The notes under the pieces are model-generated. The model was not told the DNA's origin and ran no database searches. It worked only from the letters and a program-made list of their open reading frames with translations. Below are positions 53,061-60,849 of a DNA stretch of 64,000 nt, in pieces. Source of the DNA: Tautonia marina (lineage in GTDB: Bacteria; Planctomycetota; Planctomycetia; Isosphaerales; Isosphaeraceae); the NCBI RefSeq assembly GCF_009177065.1, contig NZ_WEZF01000016.1, positions 1 through 64,000 on the forward strand, in the 5' to 3' direction. The first letter of the stretch is position 1; each line of letters starts with the position of its first letter. Both the position numbers and the translations under genes were made by a program.

Positions 53061-53139
53061 GCGCCCGGTGCAGGCGACGGCGAGCGCCGTAACCGTCGAA
53101 AGCCCCCTGCCCCGAGCCCTCGAACGATCAATCCCGATC

Positions 53140-54414
53140 TCACTCGCGCCCGAGGGCTCCCCGCCGGAACCGGTTCCCTTCGACCGACTCCCACGATTGC
53201 CGGCGGATTTCCACCGCCCCTGCTCCCCTACCCGCGGCCGATCGAGACGGAGACGGCAGGTCGAGCGACACGGGAGATCGCTCCGAGATCGACTGGAATC
53301 CCGAATTGCCCCCCTGCCCTCGGGCACCGAGCGAGACATCCTCGGTCCGAGCGACCTCACGATCACTTCTCGGCAAGGAGAGCGACCCCGGAGACGATGA
53401 GAAGGTGGGTGATCGATCACGAGCGGTTGCCGGCGGTGGGATCGGAGACGACGACGACTGATCGGCCAGCACCATCCCCTGCGATCGGGCCAGCTCCAGC
53501 ACGTCGACGACCAGATAGCCTTCCTTCACCGGCCGATCGAAGGTGGTATTGGCCGCGAAATCATCGGTGGGGTTCGGCTTGATGCTCCCAAGATACATGG
53601 TCAGCTCGGCCATCTCGGGAACGGTCAACCGGACGACTCGCGGCAGTTGGATTGTCTCTGGAGGCTCGGCTCCGCCGGTCGCCGGCAGCCGGATTGTTTC
53701 CGGTCGCTCGACCCGGGCTCGGGCGATCAGCTCGCCTCGCCCTTCGGTAAACAGGCGGTGCTCGATGATCCGCTGTTCGGCAATGCTCAGGATCGACTCC
53801 TTGACCATTGTCGAGCCGTTCGGGAGCCGTCGCTGTTCGATCAGGGTCAAGGTTGCGTCCGACTCTCCCGGAGCAATTTCCAGATCGGCCGGCAACGGCT
53901 CCAGGCCCAGGACCTCGAAGATCCAGTCGGGACGAACCGAGGCGAGCATCGGGTCGGCAAACCCTTCGGTCTGGGCATACGACCCGATCACCATCTCGTT
54001 CGATAGGTCGTTGGCAAACCAGAACTCCCGGTCATTCGAGCCGATGTCGGCCACCGCCATCCCGGGAGGCTTTCGGAGCGTGACCCGAAGATTCCTCGCC
54101 CGCTCCATCACCATCACGCCGCTGGCCGTGCCTCCCAGCAAGGGAGAGCGCTCGTTGCCGTTCTGGTCGCGGAAGGTATCGATCTTGATGTTCAGATCCG
54201 AGACCTTGAGCGCCTGGACCAGTTGCGAGCGCCGATCGTGTTCCAGGGCGACCCGACGAACCAGTTCATCGGGATCGGGCTGGTCGGCCTGCGCCACGGG
54301 AGCCTGGGCCAGATCGCGTCTCAGGAAATTCCCCTGAAACGAGGATCGGCAACCGGTTCCGGTGACGAGAACCAGTCCGAACAGGAGCAGGGGAACGATG
54401 GGAAGTCGGGACAT
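53140..54414 (-). CDS. Lipoprotein with LolA/LppX-like fold, function unknown
   Basis: The protein has 424 residues from ATG 54414. The signal peptide ends in VTGTGC, a lipobox with the lipidated cysteine at ~22. Residues ~45-320 have alternating strands with VMVMERARNLRVTLRKPPGM and FWFANDLSNEMVIGSYAQ, resembling outer-membrane lipoprotein carriers and LppX. The last ~100 residues are serine/arginine-rich and unstructured. It is a membrane-anchored exported protein. No partner is obvious; it converges with the IMPase-like gene. Confidence 0.75.
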   Translation of the reverse strand: MSRLPIVPLLLFGLVLVTGTGCRSSFQGNFLRRDLAQAPVAQADQPDPDELVRRVALEHDRRSQLVQALKVSDLNIKIDTFRDQNGNERSPLLGGTASGVMVMERARNLRVTLRKPPGMAVADIGSNDREFWFANDLSNEMVIGSYAQTEGFADPMLASVRPDWIFEVLGLEPLPADLEIAPGESDATLTLIEQRRLPNGSTMVKESILSIAEQRIIEHRLFTEGRGELIARARVERPETIRLPATGGAEPPETIQLPRVVRLTVPEMAELTMYLGSIKPNPTDDFAANTTFDRPVKEGYLVVDVLELARSQGMVLADQSSSSPIPPPATARDRSPTFSSSPGSLSLPRSDREVARTEDVSLGARGQGGNSGFQSISERSPVSLDLPSPSRSAAGRGAGAVEIRRQSWESVEGNRFRRGALGRE

Positions 54415-54858
54415 GAGGCCCTACCGGCGGTTCGAGGACCGAGTCGGGTCGTCGCTCGTCACACCTCGGTCGGGGGCAATCAAAGGTCATCTCCCGGGCG
54501 TATCCCGCCTGAGGGATGAGATGTCGGCGCAAGAGCAGGACGCCCTCGGAGGGGAAACGGACGCACTACACCAGAATTGTCCCACATGGGCAAGGCGAAC
54601 CTGGCAATTCCCGCTCGATCCGATCGCGGGAGATGCCGTTCGAACCGCCTCTGCGGATCCTTCGGCCTCTCTGTGGACGTTTTTCAACCAAACTCTTGAC
54701 CGCGATCCCTGCACGTCGGGGAGCCAACAAACACGGCCGACCCCTTCGATGTTGAAGGAGTCGGCCGAGAATCCCGGGGACCCGCCCGCCGCCAGTTGAC
54801 GACTCATCATCGAGTGCGTCGGTCGTCGCCGGGGGGCTCCTGGTCCTGCCGGGAGGGC
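54415..54858. other. Intergenic region with sigma-gene terminator
   Basis: 444 bp between the lipoprotein start and the sigma gene end. No credible gene. It holds the hairpin 54734-54767, listed separately. Confidence 0.4.
54734..54767 (-). terminator. Terminator hairpin after the sigma gene at 54859
   Basis: CGGCCGACcCCTTC and GAAGGaGTCGGCCG pair over 14 bp with one mismatch and a 6-nt loop. Read leftward it is followed by TGTTTGTTGG, a T-rich stretch. It is 92 bases beyond the stop at 54859. Confidence 0.7.
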
Positions 54859-55884
54859 TCAGACCAACTGGAGCAATGGAGCGGGAGAGCGTCTGCTCCG
54901 CGATCGCGAGGCCCGGCCTCGCCGCTTGGGGCGCGAGGGCCGGGGAGTCCAGTCGTCATGAAGTTTGCGGACGGCGCGAACCTCGATCTTTCGGACCCAT
55001 TCGCGGGTCACGCCGAGATGGAGGCCGATCTGTTTCAGCGTCATCGCGTCGTGATCGCCGAGTCCGTAGCGAAGCGTCAGGATGGTTCGCTCCCGGTCAT
55101 CGAGCCGCTTGAACCGTCGCATCAGGTCGCGACGATCGTCGTCGAATTCGAGCGATGCATCCGGGGCATCCCGAAGGTCGGCCGTCTCGTTCAGGGTGTC
55201 CCCGTCATCCCGATCGCCGCCAACCGGCATCAGGCGGCAGGCGATCAGCGCTTTCTCGACCATCCGGCACTTTGCGTCCGAAAGCCCAAGCGTCACCACC
55301 AGCTCTTCGAAACTGGCCGGCTGGCCGAACTCTCTCAGATGATGACGCTCGGCTCGGCGCCATTTGGTCAAGAGACCGACCATGTGCGCCGGCAAACGGA
55401 TGGTGGCCGTCGTCGTGATCAGGGCATGACGAATCGCCTGCTTGATCCAGTGGCTCGCGTAGGTGCTGAATCGTGTCCCGAACCGTGGGTCAAAGGCTTC
55501 GGTGGCTCGGATCAAACCGAGATTCCCTTCACCAACCAGGTCTTCGAGGGCAAGTCCTCGGCCTTCGAAGTCGCGGGCGATTTTGACGACCAGGCGCAGG
55601 TTGGCTCCGATCAGGCGCGTCCGAGCGGCTTCGTCCCCCGTTCGAATCGCCTCGGCGAGTTCGATTTCCTCGTCGGCGGACAGCAGGTCGTGATCGCGGA
55701 TTTCACGAAGATAATCCCCGAGCGGCGTCGCGTAGGTCTGTTCCCTGGTGCAGCATCGTCCCATCGGTGGCTGCTCCTCGCTGGTGGTCTCAGGAGTTCG
55801 ACCGATCATCTCGGCCTTCATCTCCCTGCGTCCCTGAGGTGGTCCGGGCCTTGGAGTCACCTCGAATCCGCCGAGAGCGTTCAT
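54859..55884 (-). CDS. Sigma-70 family factor (RpoD/RpoS-like group)
   Basis: The protein has 341 residues from ATG 55884; later ATGs at 55821 or 55764 are possible starts. Region 1.2 is TPLGDYLREIRDHDLLSADE. Region 2 has LIGANLRLVVKIARDFEGRG and LVGEGNLGLIRATEAFDPRFGTRFSTYASHWIKQAIRHAL. Regions 3 and 4 follow (LDDRERTILTLRYGLGD, LKQIGLHLGVTREWVRKIE). The extra ~40 C-terminal residues are arginine-rich. Region 1.1 is absent, so it is a group 2-type alternative factor rather than the housekeeping one. It would bind RNA polymerase and recognise -10/-35 sites. Confidence 0.92.
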   Translation of the reverse strand: MNALGGFEVTPRPGPPQGRREMKAEMIGRTPETTSEEQPPMGRCCTREQTYATPLGDYLREIRDHDLLSADEEIELAEAIRTGDEAARTRLIGANLRLVVKIARDFEGRGLALEDLVGEGNLGLIRATEAFDPRFGTRFSTYASHWIKQAIRHALITTTATIRLPAHMVGLLTKWRRAERHHLREFGQPASFEELVVTLGLSDAKCRMVEKALIACRLMPVGGDRDDGDTLNETADLRDAPDASLEFDDDRRDLMRRFKRLDDRERTILTLRYGLGDHDAMTLKQIGLHLGVTREWVRKIEVRAVRKLHDDWTPRPSRPKRRGRASRSRSRRSPAPLLQLV

Positions 55885-56349
55885 TCCTTGCCTGTCGTCG
55901 CGACGGACACCCCAATTCGGCCTAACAAAGTCATGCTCAGGTGGCGAATTGTGCCGGATCGGGGCGTTCTCGTGATCAAGGCCTTAACTCTCGTGTTGCA
56001 ATCAAAGAACGGAACCGGACACGATTCTGGAAAATCCTGTCCGAAGATTTCCGCGAAATTGCGTTGTGCCCGCCTTGGGGCGTCCGATCGAGGAATTTCG
56101 ACATCAGGCCGGAGGTCTCGGCCCACGCCTCGAAGAAATTGTGCTATTTTGAGGTGTCTTTGCCCGGTGGAGCACGTAAACTAAGAAATGACGCCTCCCG
56201 AGCGTCATTCGGTGATCGAGCCCTTGGGTCGGAGAGGTTCCGATCGAATCTCGACCCCCGAAGCTCCCCGATCGGATCGGCCCGACGGCGCTGTCGGGCC
56301 AAGGAGTTGACTCGGACGTCCGATCTTCAATCTCGGGGCGAGTGGCACG
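55885..56349. other. Spacer between divergent sigma factor genes
   Basis: 465 bp with no gene. It must hold promoters for both flanking sigma genes. The sequence around 56080-56190 is AT-richer (TGTGCTATTTTGAGG), possibly a promoter for the ECF-kinase unit, but spacing to any -35 is not convincing. Confidence 0.4.
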
Positions 56350-56940
56350 ATGAACGAGACCACCTTCGCCGACCTCATCGCCCAGGCCAAAGCCGGCGAC
56401 GAGCAAGCCCTCAACACCTTGCTGAACGAGTTCGAGCCCGATGTCCGGCTCGCCGTCCGTCGGCAGTTACCTCGCCTCCTGCGCGCTCAGTTCGATTCCA
56501 TGGACTTCGTGCAACTGGTCTGGGCCAGTGTCTTCGCGGGAGACGGGGTCGATCCGTCCCGGTTCGAAAACCAGCAGCATCTGCGGGCCTACCTCAGCGG
56601 GGTGGCCTGGAACAAGGTTCACGAGGAGTACCGGCGCCGCACCCGGACTCAGAAATACAACCTTCGACGCGAAGAGCCGCTCTACATCCGCCGCGGCAAT
56701 CGCGACGAACCCCGAGACGTTCCCTCGGCCGACCCGACCCCCAGCCAGAACCTTCAGGAACAGGAGTGCATGGACCAGCTCACCGCCGGACGGTCGGGCT
56801 GGGAAACCGAAGCCCTCCGCCTGCGCAGCGAGGGGCTGACCTTCGACGAAATCGCCCAGCGTGTCGGTGTCAATGAACGCTCGGTGCGTCGGCTCATTGA
56901 CGATGCCCGGCAGCGCATGGAGCAACGGCAATGGCGATGA
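56350..56940 (+). CDS. ECF sigma factor paired with a Ser/Thr kinase
   Basis: The protein has 196 residues from ATG 56350. Region 2 lies at the N terminus (AGDEQALNTLLNEFEPDVRL, FDSMDFVQLVWASVFAG), with a short linker, and region 4 is LRLRSEGLTFDEIAQRVGVNERSVRRLID. It overlaps the start of the kinase gene by 10 bp (ATGGCGATGA). In planctomycetes this ECF-STPK type (kinase instead of anti-sigma) is common. The kinase may phosphorylate the sigma factor, which is inference from known pairs. Confidence 0.92.
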   Translation: MNETTFADLIAQAKAGDEQALNTLLNEFEPDVRLAVRRQLPRLLRAQFDSMDFVQLVWASVFAGDGVDPSRFENQQHLRAYLSGVAWNKVHEEYRRRTRTQKYNLRREEPLYIRRGNRDEPRDVPSADPTPSQNLQEQECMDQLTAGRSGWETEALRLRSEGLTFDEIAQRVGVNERSVRRLIDDARQRMEQRQWR

Positions 56941-59900
56941 TGCCGACCCCCGGCCGCCCTCCCCGACCGCTCGACTCGAATTCCGACCTGCTTTCCTCCG
57001 AAGCCAGGCGAGAACTCGACCGCCTGCGTGTCTGGGCCGCTCCTTCGGCCTCCAACGCCGTGTCTGGGGCCGTCTCGACCGTCAGCCATGCGCTCGAAAC
57101 GCTGCTCGAAGACTTCACCCGACGCTGGGAGCAGGGCGAACACCCCCGCGCCGAGCAGTTCTTCGACCGCCTTCCTCCTGGTGATCCCGAAACACGCCTG
57201 GAGCTGATCTACCACGAGTTCTGCCTGCAAGCGTCGTCCGGGCACCAACCATCGGTCGAGGACTTCGTCGGCCGATTCCCCGAGTACCGCGATCGGTTGC
57301 TCCGACTGATCGCGCTGCACGATGTGCTGCCAACGATCTCGTTCGGTCAGGGCCAGGCCACCAGCCCCTTGAAGCCCGGCGATGAGGTCGGCCCGTATCG
57401 CCTTCTGCGCGAGATGGGCCGCGGCGGCTTTGCTCACGTCTACCTGGCCGCCGATGCCGAGCTGGAAGACCGCTTGCTTGTCCTGAAGGTCACCGACCGC
57501 CCGTCGGCCGAACACCGATACCTCGCCCGAGCCCCGCACCCTCACATTGTTCCGATTCTCCGGGAACGGATCACCGACGACGGCTTGCAACTGATCTTCA
57601 TGCCCTTTGTCGGTGGGGCAACTCTCGGCGAGGTTCTCCAGGAAAGCCGTCGACGCAGTCGAAGGCCGGAACGTGGCCTCGACCTCCTGGCCGATCTCGA
57701 CCTCTGCTCGGCCCCCGAATACACCGCGGCCACTCCTGTCCGACCCGCCCGAGAATTGCTCGCCTCGCTCAGTTATGCTGGAGCCGTCGCCTGGGTGATC
57801 GCTCGCCTGGCTGAGGCGCTCGACCACGCTTACCAGCGCGGCGTGATCCACGGTGACCTGAAGCCCTCGAACATCCTGATCGGGGGCGACGGCCAGCCGA
57901 TGCTCTTTGACTTCAACCTCTCGACCGACTGGCAACCGGCCGCTCATTCTCGATCCTCGGGAGAGATGGGCGGGACCCTCGCCTACATGGCTCCCGAGCG
58001 TCTCCGAGCGCTGGCCAGCCCCGAAACCGCCTCCCCCCCCTGCCCCTCCGCCTGCCACCAGGCCGACGTTTATGCCCTTGGCCTGATCCTCCGCGAGGCG
58101 CTCACGGGCGTCCCTCCGTCGGTCCCCTTGCCCGACGAATCTCCTCGATCGGGCCGCGCGCTGGCTGCATTGCTCGCCGCCGATCGCGCCGCCGGCGACC
58201 CCTCCGCCCGCCGCCAGCTTGTCTCGATCCCCCCTGGCCTTCGGGCCATCCTCCGCCGCTGCCTCGAACCCGACCCGACGCGCCGATACCGCCTGGCCTC
58301 TCAGCTCGCCGCCGACCTCGATTGCTGGCGATCGGGCCTCCCCCTGCTCCACACCACCCCTCCACTCTGGGTCGAACTCTCTCGCTGGCTCCACTACCAC
58401 CAACGCCCCTTCCTCGCCGCGGCCTGCTGCATCTGTCTCGGCCTGATCGCCTCCGTCGCCGCGGCCAAGGTTCAGGAAGACCAGACCGAGTCGAAACGGC
58501 AACTGACCACCACGCAGAACGCCCTGAACGAGGCCGAGCGTCAAGCCTATTTCCGATTTGTGTCCGATCCCGAGTCCAGTGCCCATTCGATCTACACGTA
58601 TCGATCTTCCGGGATGACTCCTCCGGAAGGTCGCATTGATTTCGCGGAACGGTTGCTCGACGCATACGGGCTCATGGGCGCTAGCAACGACCACGATTTC
58701 TGGAACTCCGAACCGATTCTCCGGCTCGACGAACCGCACCGCTCAGACGCCCGCGCTCTCATTCTTGAACAGGCGCTTCGCTACGGAATCGAGCTTTCCC
58801 GATCTCGCTACGCCCCCTTCCCCGACGATCGCCGTCGCGCGGTCGAGGTCCTTGACCGAATCCTCCGACATCATTCACTCGAACCCCTGGAGACGACGGC
58901 CCGACTCCTTCGTTCTCAACTTGGACTTCCGACCAATCCTCCCCGCCCATCGCCCACGAGCGTTCCTCCCCGCTGGCTTCTCAGCTACCTCCAGGGCGTC
59001 CGCGCCGAAGCTCTTCGCCCCGACGAGGCCTCGGCCATGGGAATCTCGACCGATCAGATCGGCTTCGCTGTCGCCATCACCCACTACTCCAACGCCCTGC
59101 TCGACCGCGACGACCTTTACTGGCCCCGCGTCCGACTCGCCGCCTCGGCCTATCAGATCGGCAACTTCGCAACCGCCCGCCATTCGTACCAACGCTGCCT
59201 CGACCTCCATCCTGAATCCGCCTTGCTCTGGCTGGGTCTGGGATCGAGCGAGTACCATCTCGGCTCCGAAGACGAATCGGTCACACACAGTCGTCAAGCC
59301 GTTGAAATTGAGCCTCGATGGCAGACCGGCTGGCAGGCTCTTGCGACCCTTGGCGCCCGACTGAAGCGATGGGACCTCGTGGAAGAATCTGTTCAACAGG
59401 TCCGCCTTGGATCGGTGCGCGGGGCACGAGAGCCCTGGAGACGCCTCCGACTCGACCTTTCGGTGATTACCGACGGGGCAGTTGCAAATACGACTGGAAT
59501 CGACCCCGACACCCTTCCAGTCATTCTTGCCCGCGAAGCCGACGATGACTTGACCGAAATCGGCCTCCGAGCAAGCGTCGCTCGAAGCCTACTTAATGAA
59601 GGCAGAACCCAGGACGCGATCGACCAGTTCTCCCGGATCCTCGCGGTTGAACCCGCTCACGTCTATTCTCGATTTTGTCGGGCGATCGGGCTTCAACGAG
59701 CCTGGCGCTCCGCTGAAGCAATTGAAGATTACCGAATTGCAGTTGATGACCCGAATTTTGATTCCTTCCTTCAGCAACAGCCGACAGCGTTGATCGCCTA
59801 CGTTCTTCTCTCGGCCGAGCAATTTCGTCAGGGTCATTCAGAAGAGGCCATTCGACTGGCAACAATCGCTTCAGATTATGCAGGGGAGTTCGGCCATTAT

Positions 59901-60104
59901 CGGGGAGAAGGGCATTATGCTCGTGCCAGAGCGTTCGCTGCCGCAGCCGACGATGACCTGACCTATCTCAGTAAAGCAGCCGACGAACTTGCCTTGGCCA
60001 GAACTTATAGTCCCGGCTTCATCGAGAGAATCTTCTATTCAGACACGGCATTCGATGGGAAACGGGCTGAACTCGCCGGGCGAATCGGCGGAATCGAATT
60101 CTGA
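56931..60104 (+). CDS. Ser/Thr protein kinase with TM helix and TPR tail
   Basis: The protein has 1057 residues. The kinase domain spans about 150-470: Gly-loop GRGGFAHVYLA (163-173), K186 in LVLKVT, the catalytic loop HGDLKPSN (307-314; HRD replaced by HGD), the metal loop DFN (327-329; DFG replaced by DFN) and GTLAYMAPERL. One transmembrane helix lies near 491-510 (AAACCICLGLIASVAAAK). The outer part has TPR-like helix pairs to the end. It starts 10 bp inside the ECF sigma gene, so the two are co-translated. It should sense signals outside and control the sigma factor. The last third has lower GC than the kinase part. Confidence 0.88.
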   Translation: MAMMPTPGRPPRPLDSNSDLLSSEARRELDRLRVWAAPSASNAVSGAVSTVSHALETLLEDFTRRWEQGEHPRAEQFFDRLPPGDPETRLELIYHEFCLQASSGHQPSVEDFVGRFPEYRDRLLRLIALHDVLPTISFGQGQATSPLKPGDEVGPYRLLREMGRGGFAHVYLAADAELEDRLLVLKVTDRPSAEHRYLARAPHPHIVPILRERITDDGLQLIFMPFVGGATLGEVLQESRRRSRRPERGLDLLADLDLCSAPEYTAATPVRPARELLASLSYAGAVAWVIARLAEALDHAYQRGVIHGDLKPSNILIGGDGQPMLFDFNLSTDWQPAAHSRSSGEMGGTLAYMAPERLRALASPETASPPCPSACHQADVYALGLILREALTGVPPSVPLPDESPRSGRALAALLAADRAAGDPSARRQLVSIPPGLRAILRRCLEPDPTRRYRLASQLAADLDCWRSGLPLLHTTPPLWVELSRWLHYHQRPFLAAACCICLGLIASVAAAKVQEDQTESKRQLTTTQNALNEAERQAYFRFVSDPESSAHSIYTYRSSGMTPPEGRIDFAERLLDAYGLMGASNDHDFWNSEPILRLDEPHRSDARALILEQALRYGIELSRSRYAPFPDDRRRAVEVLDRILRHHSLEPLETTARLLRSQLGLPTNPPRPSPTSVPPRWLLSYLQGVRAEALRPDEASAMGISTDQIGFAVAITHYSNALLDRDDLYWPRVRLAASAYQIGNFATARHSYQRCLDLHPESALLWLGLGSSEYHLGSEDESVTHSRQAVEIEPRWQTGWQALATLGARLKRWDLVEESVQQVRLGSVRGAREPWRRLRLDLSVITDGAVANTTGIDPDTLPVILAREADDDLTEIGLRASVARSLLNEGRTQDAIDQFSRILAVEPAHVYSRFCRAIGLQRAWRSAEAIEDYRIAVDDPNFDSFLQQQPTALIAYVLLSAEQFRQGHSEEAIRLATIASDYAGEFGHYRGEGHYARARAFAAAADDDLTYLSKAADELALARTYSPGFIERIFYSDTAFDGKRAELAGRIGGIEF

Positions 60105-60215
60105 TGCATTTTCTCTCAATCGGCTATTAGACTTACTAATATCAAAATCGTTCAAATGAAGGCAAAATCGCTTTTTTGATAAACTTGCTTGTCTGAACTT
60201 TAAAGCGCAATCAAG

Positions 60216-60252
60216 CAGCATGGCCCCGCGCCAGGGACGCAGGGCCATGCTG
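60216..60252 (+). terminator. Hairpin after the kinase gene
   Basis: CAGCATGGCCC (60216-60226) and GGGCCATGCTG (60242-60252) form a perfect 11-bp stem across a 15-nt loop, 112 bases after the kinase stop at 60104. It lies between the kinase gene and the convergent small gene, so it could serve both. Confidence 0.6.
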
Positions 60253-60292
60253 TTACTTGTAAATCTATCGAATCAATTCTGGAGATTAGAGG

Positions 60293-60511
60293 TCAAATCG
60301 GAGCCGGTTGGCCAGGTCCATCGTCCGTCGGGAGATCCGGAATCGGATCGCCGTTTTGATCTCGCGGCAGGGGTTCCTCCGTGATCCTGGCTTCCATGGC
60401 CACGTTCGAGAAGGTTGAGACCTCCGCCGTCGGAACCAGGCCGAAGGATGAGGGGCTCAGTCGTCGTTCCAGGAATTCGGGGGCATAGCGGGGATTTCGA
60501 ATGCGAGACAT
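60293..60511 (-). CDS. Small protein with LERRLSPS motif, unknown
   Basis: The protein has 72 residues from ATG 60511. The start MSRIRNPRYAPEFLERRLSP and then SSF has an arginine-rich lead and an LERRLSxS core, a short form of the LEPR-XLL type seen in small planctomycete proteins. The rest is acidic and proline-rich (DQNGDPIPDLPTDDGPGQP). Open frames extend to 60646 without features. There is no signal peptide of the Sec type. The function is unknown. Confidence 0.6.
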   Translation of the reverse strand: MSRIRNPRYAPEFLERRLSPSSFGLVPTAEVSTFSNVAMEARITEEPLPRDQNGDPIPDLPTDDGPGQPAPI

Positions 60512-60752
60512 GTCAGTAAACTCTTTTGATGCGTGCAATTTTGAAATTGGTACATGGGGGTGTCTCCTACAAGATCGATCGGAATCGGAACCGGTCACCG
60601 TGATCGCTGGCTCTTCCAACGATCGCGTGTCGTACGGAAATAACATCGGAAAAATGCGGGGCCTTAGTCACTTTTTCCTCAAGATTCGTGGCAAGAATGT
60701 CGAAGTGACCGTCCGGTCGTAACGACGCATTTCCCCAACTTTCGTCTCCGTC

Positions 60753-60758
60753 TATAAT
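60753..60758 (+). promoter_or_regulatory. Likely -10 box for the P1B ATPase gene
   Basis: A perfect TATAAT lies in GTCTATAATTCGG, 91 bases before the start at 60850. The expected -35 is weak (TTTCCC around 60730). The AT-rich run from 60600 to 60760 is unusual for this window. Confidence 0.4.
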
Positions 60759-60849
60759 TCGGAGGTCCGAAGGCCCCAAGGCTCGCATCGTCCCGAACGG
60801 TCGGGAGGGAGCGCCCGAGCCTCGAACCTCGACTCGGAGGCGTTCGAGC

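Noticed and set aside
56754-58739. A long leftward open frame across the kinase gene
   Set aside because: Antisense to a kinase domain with recognisable loops.
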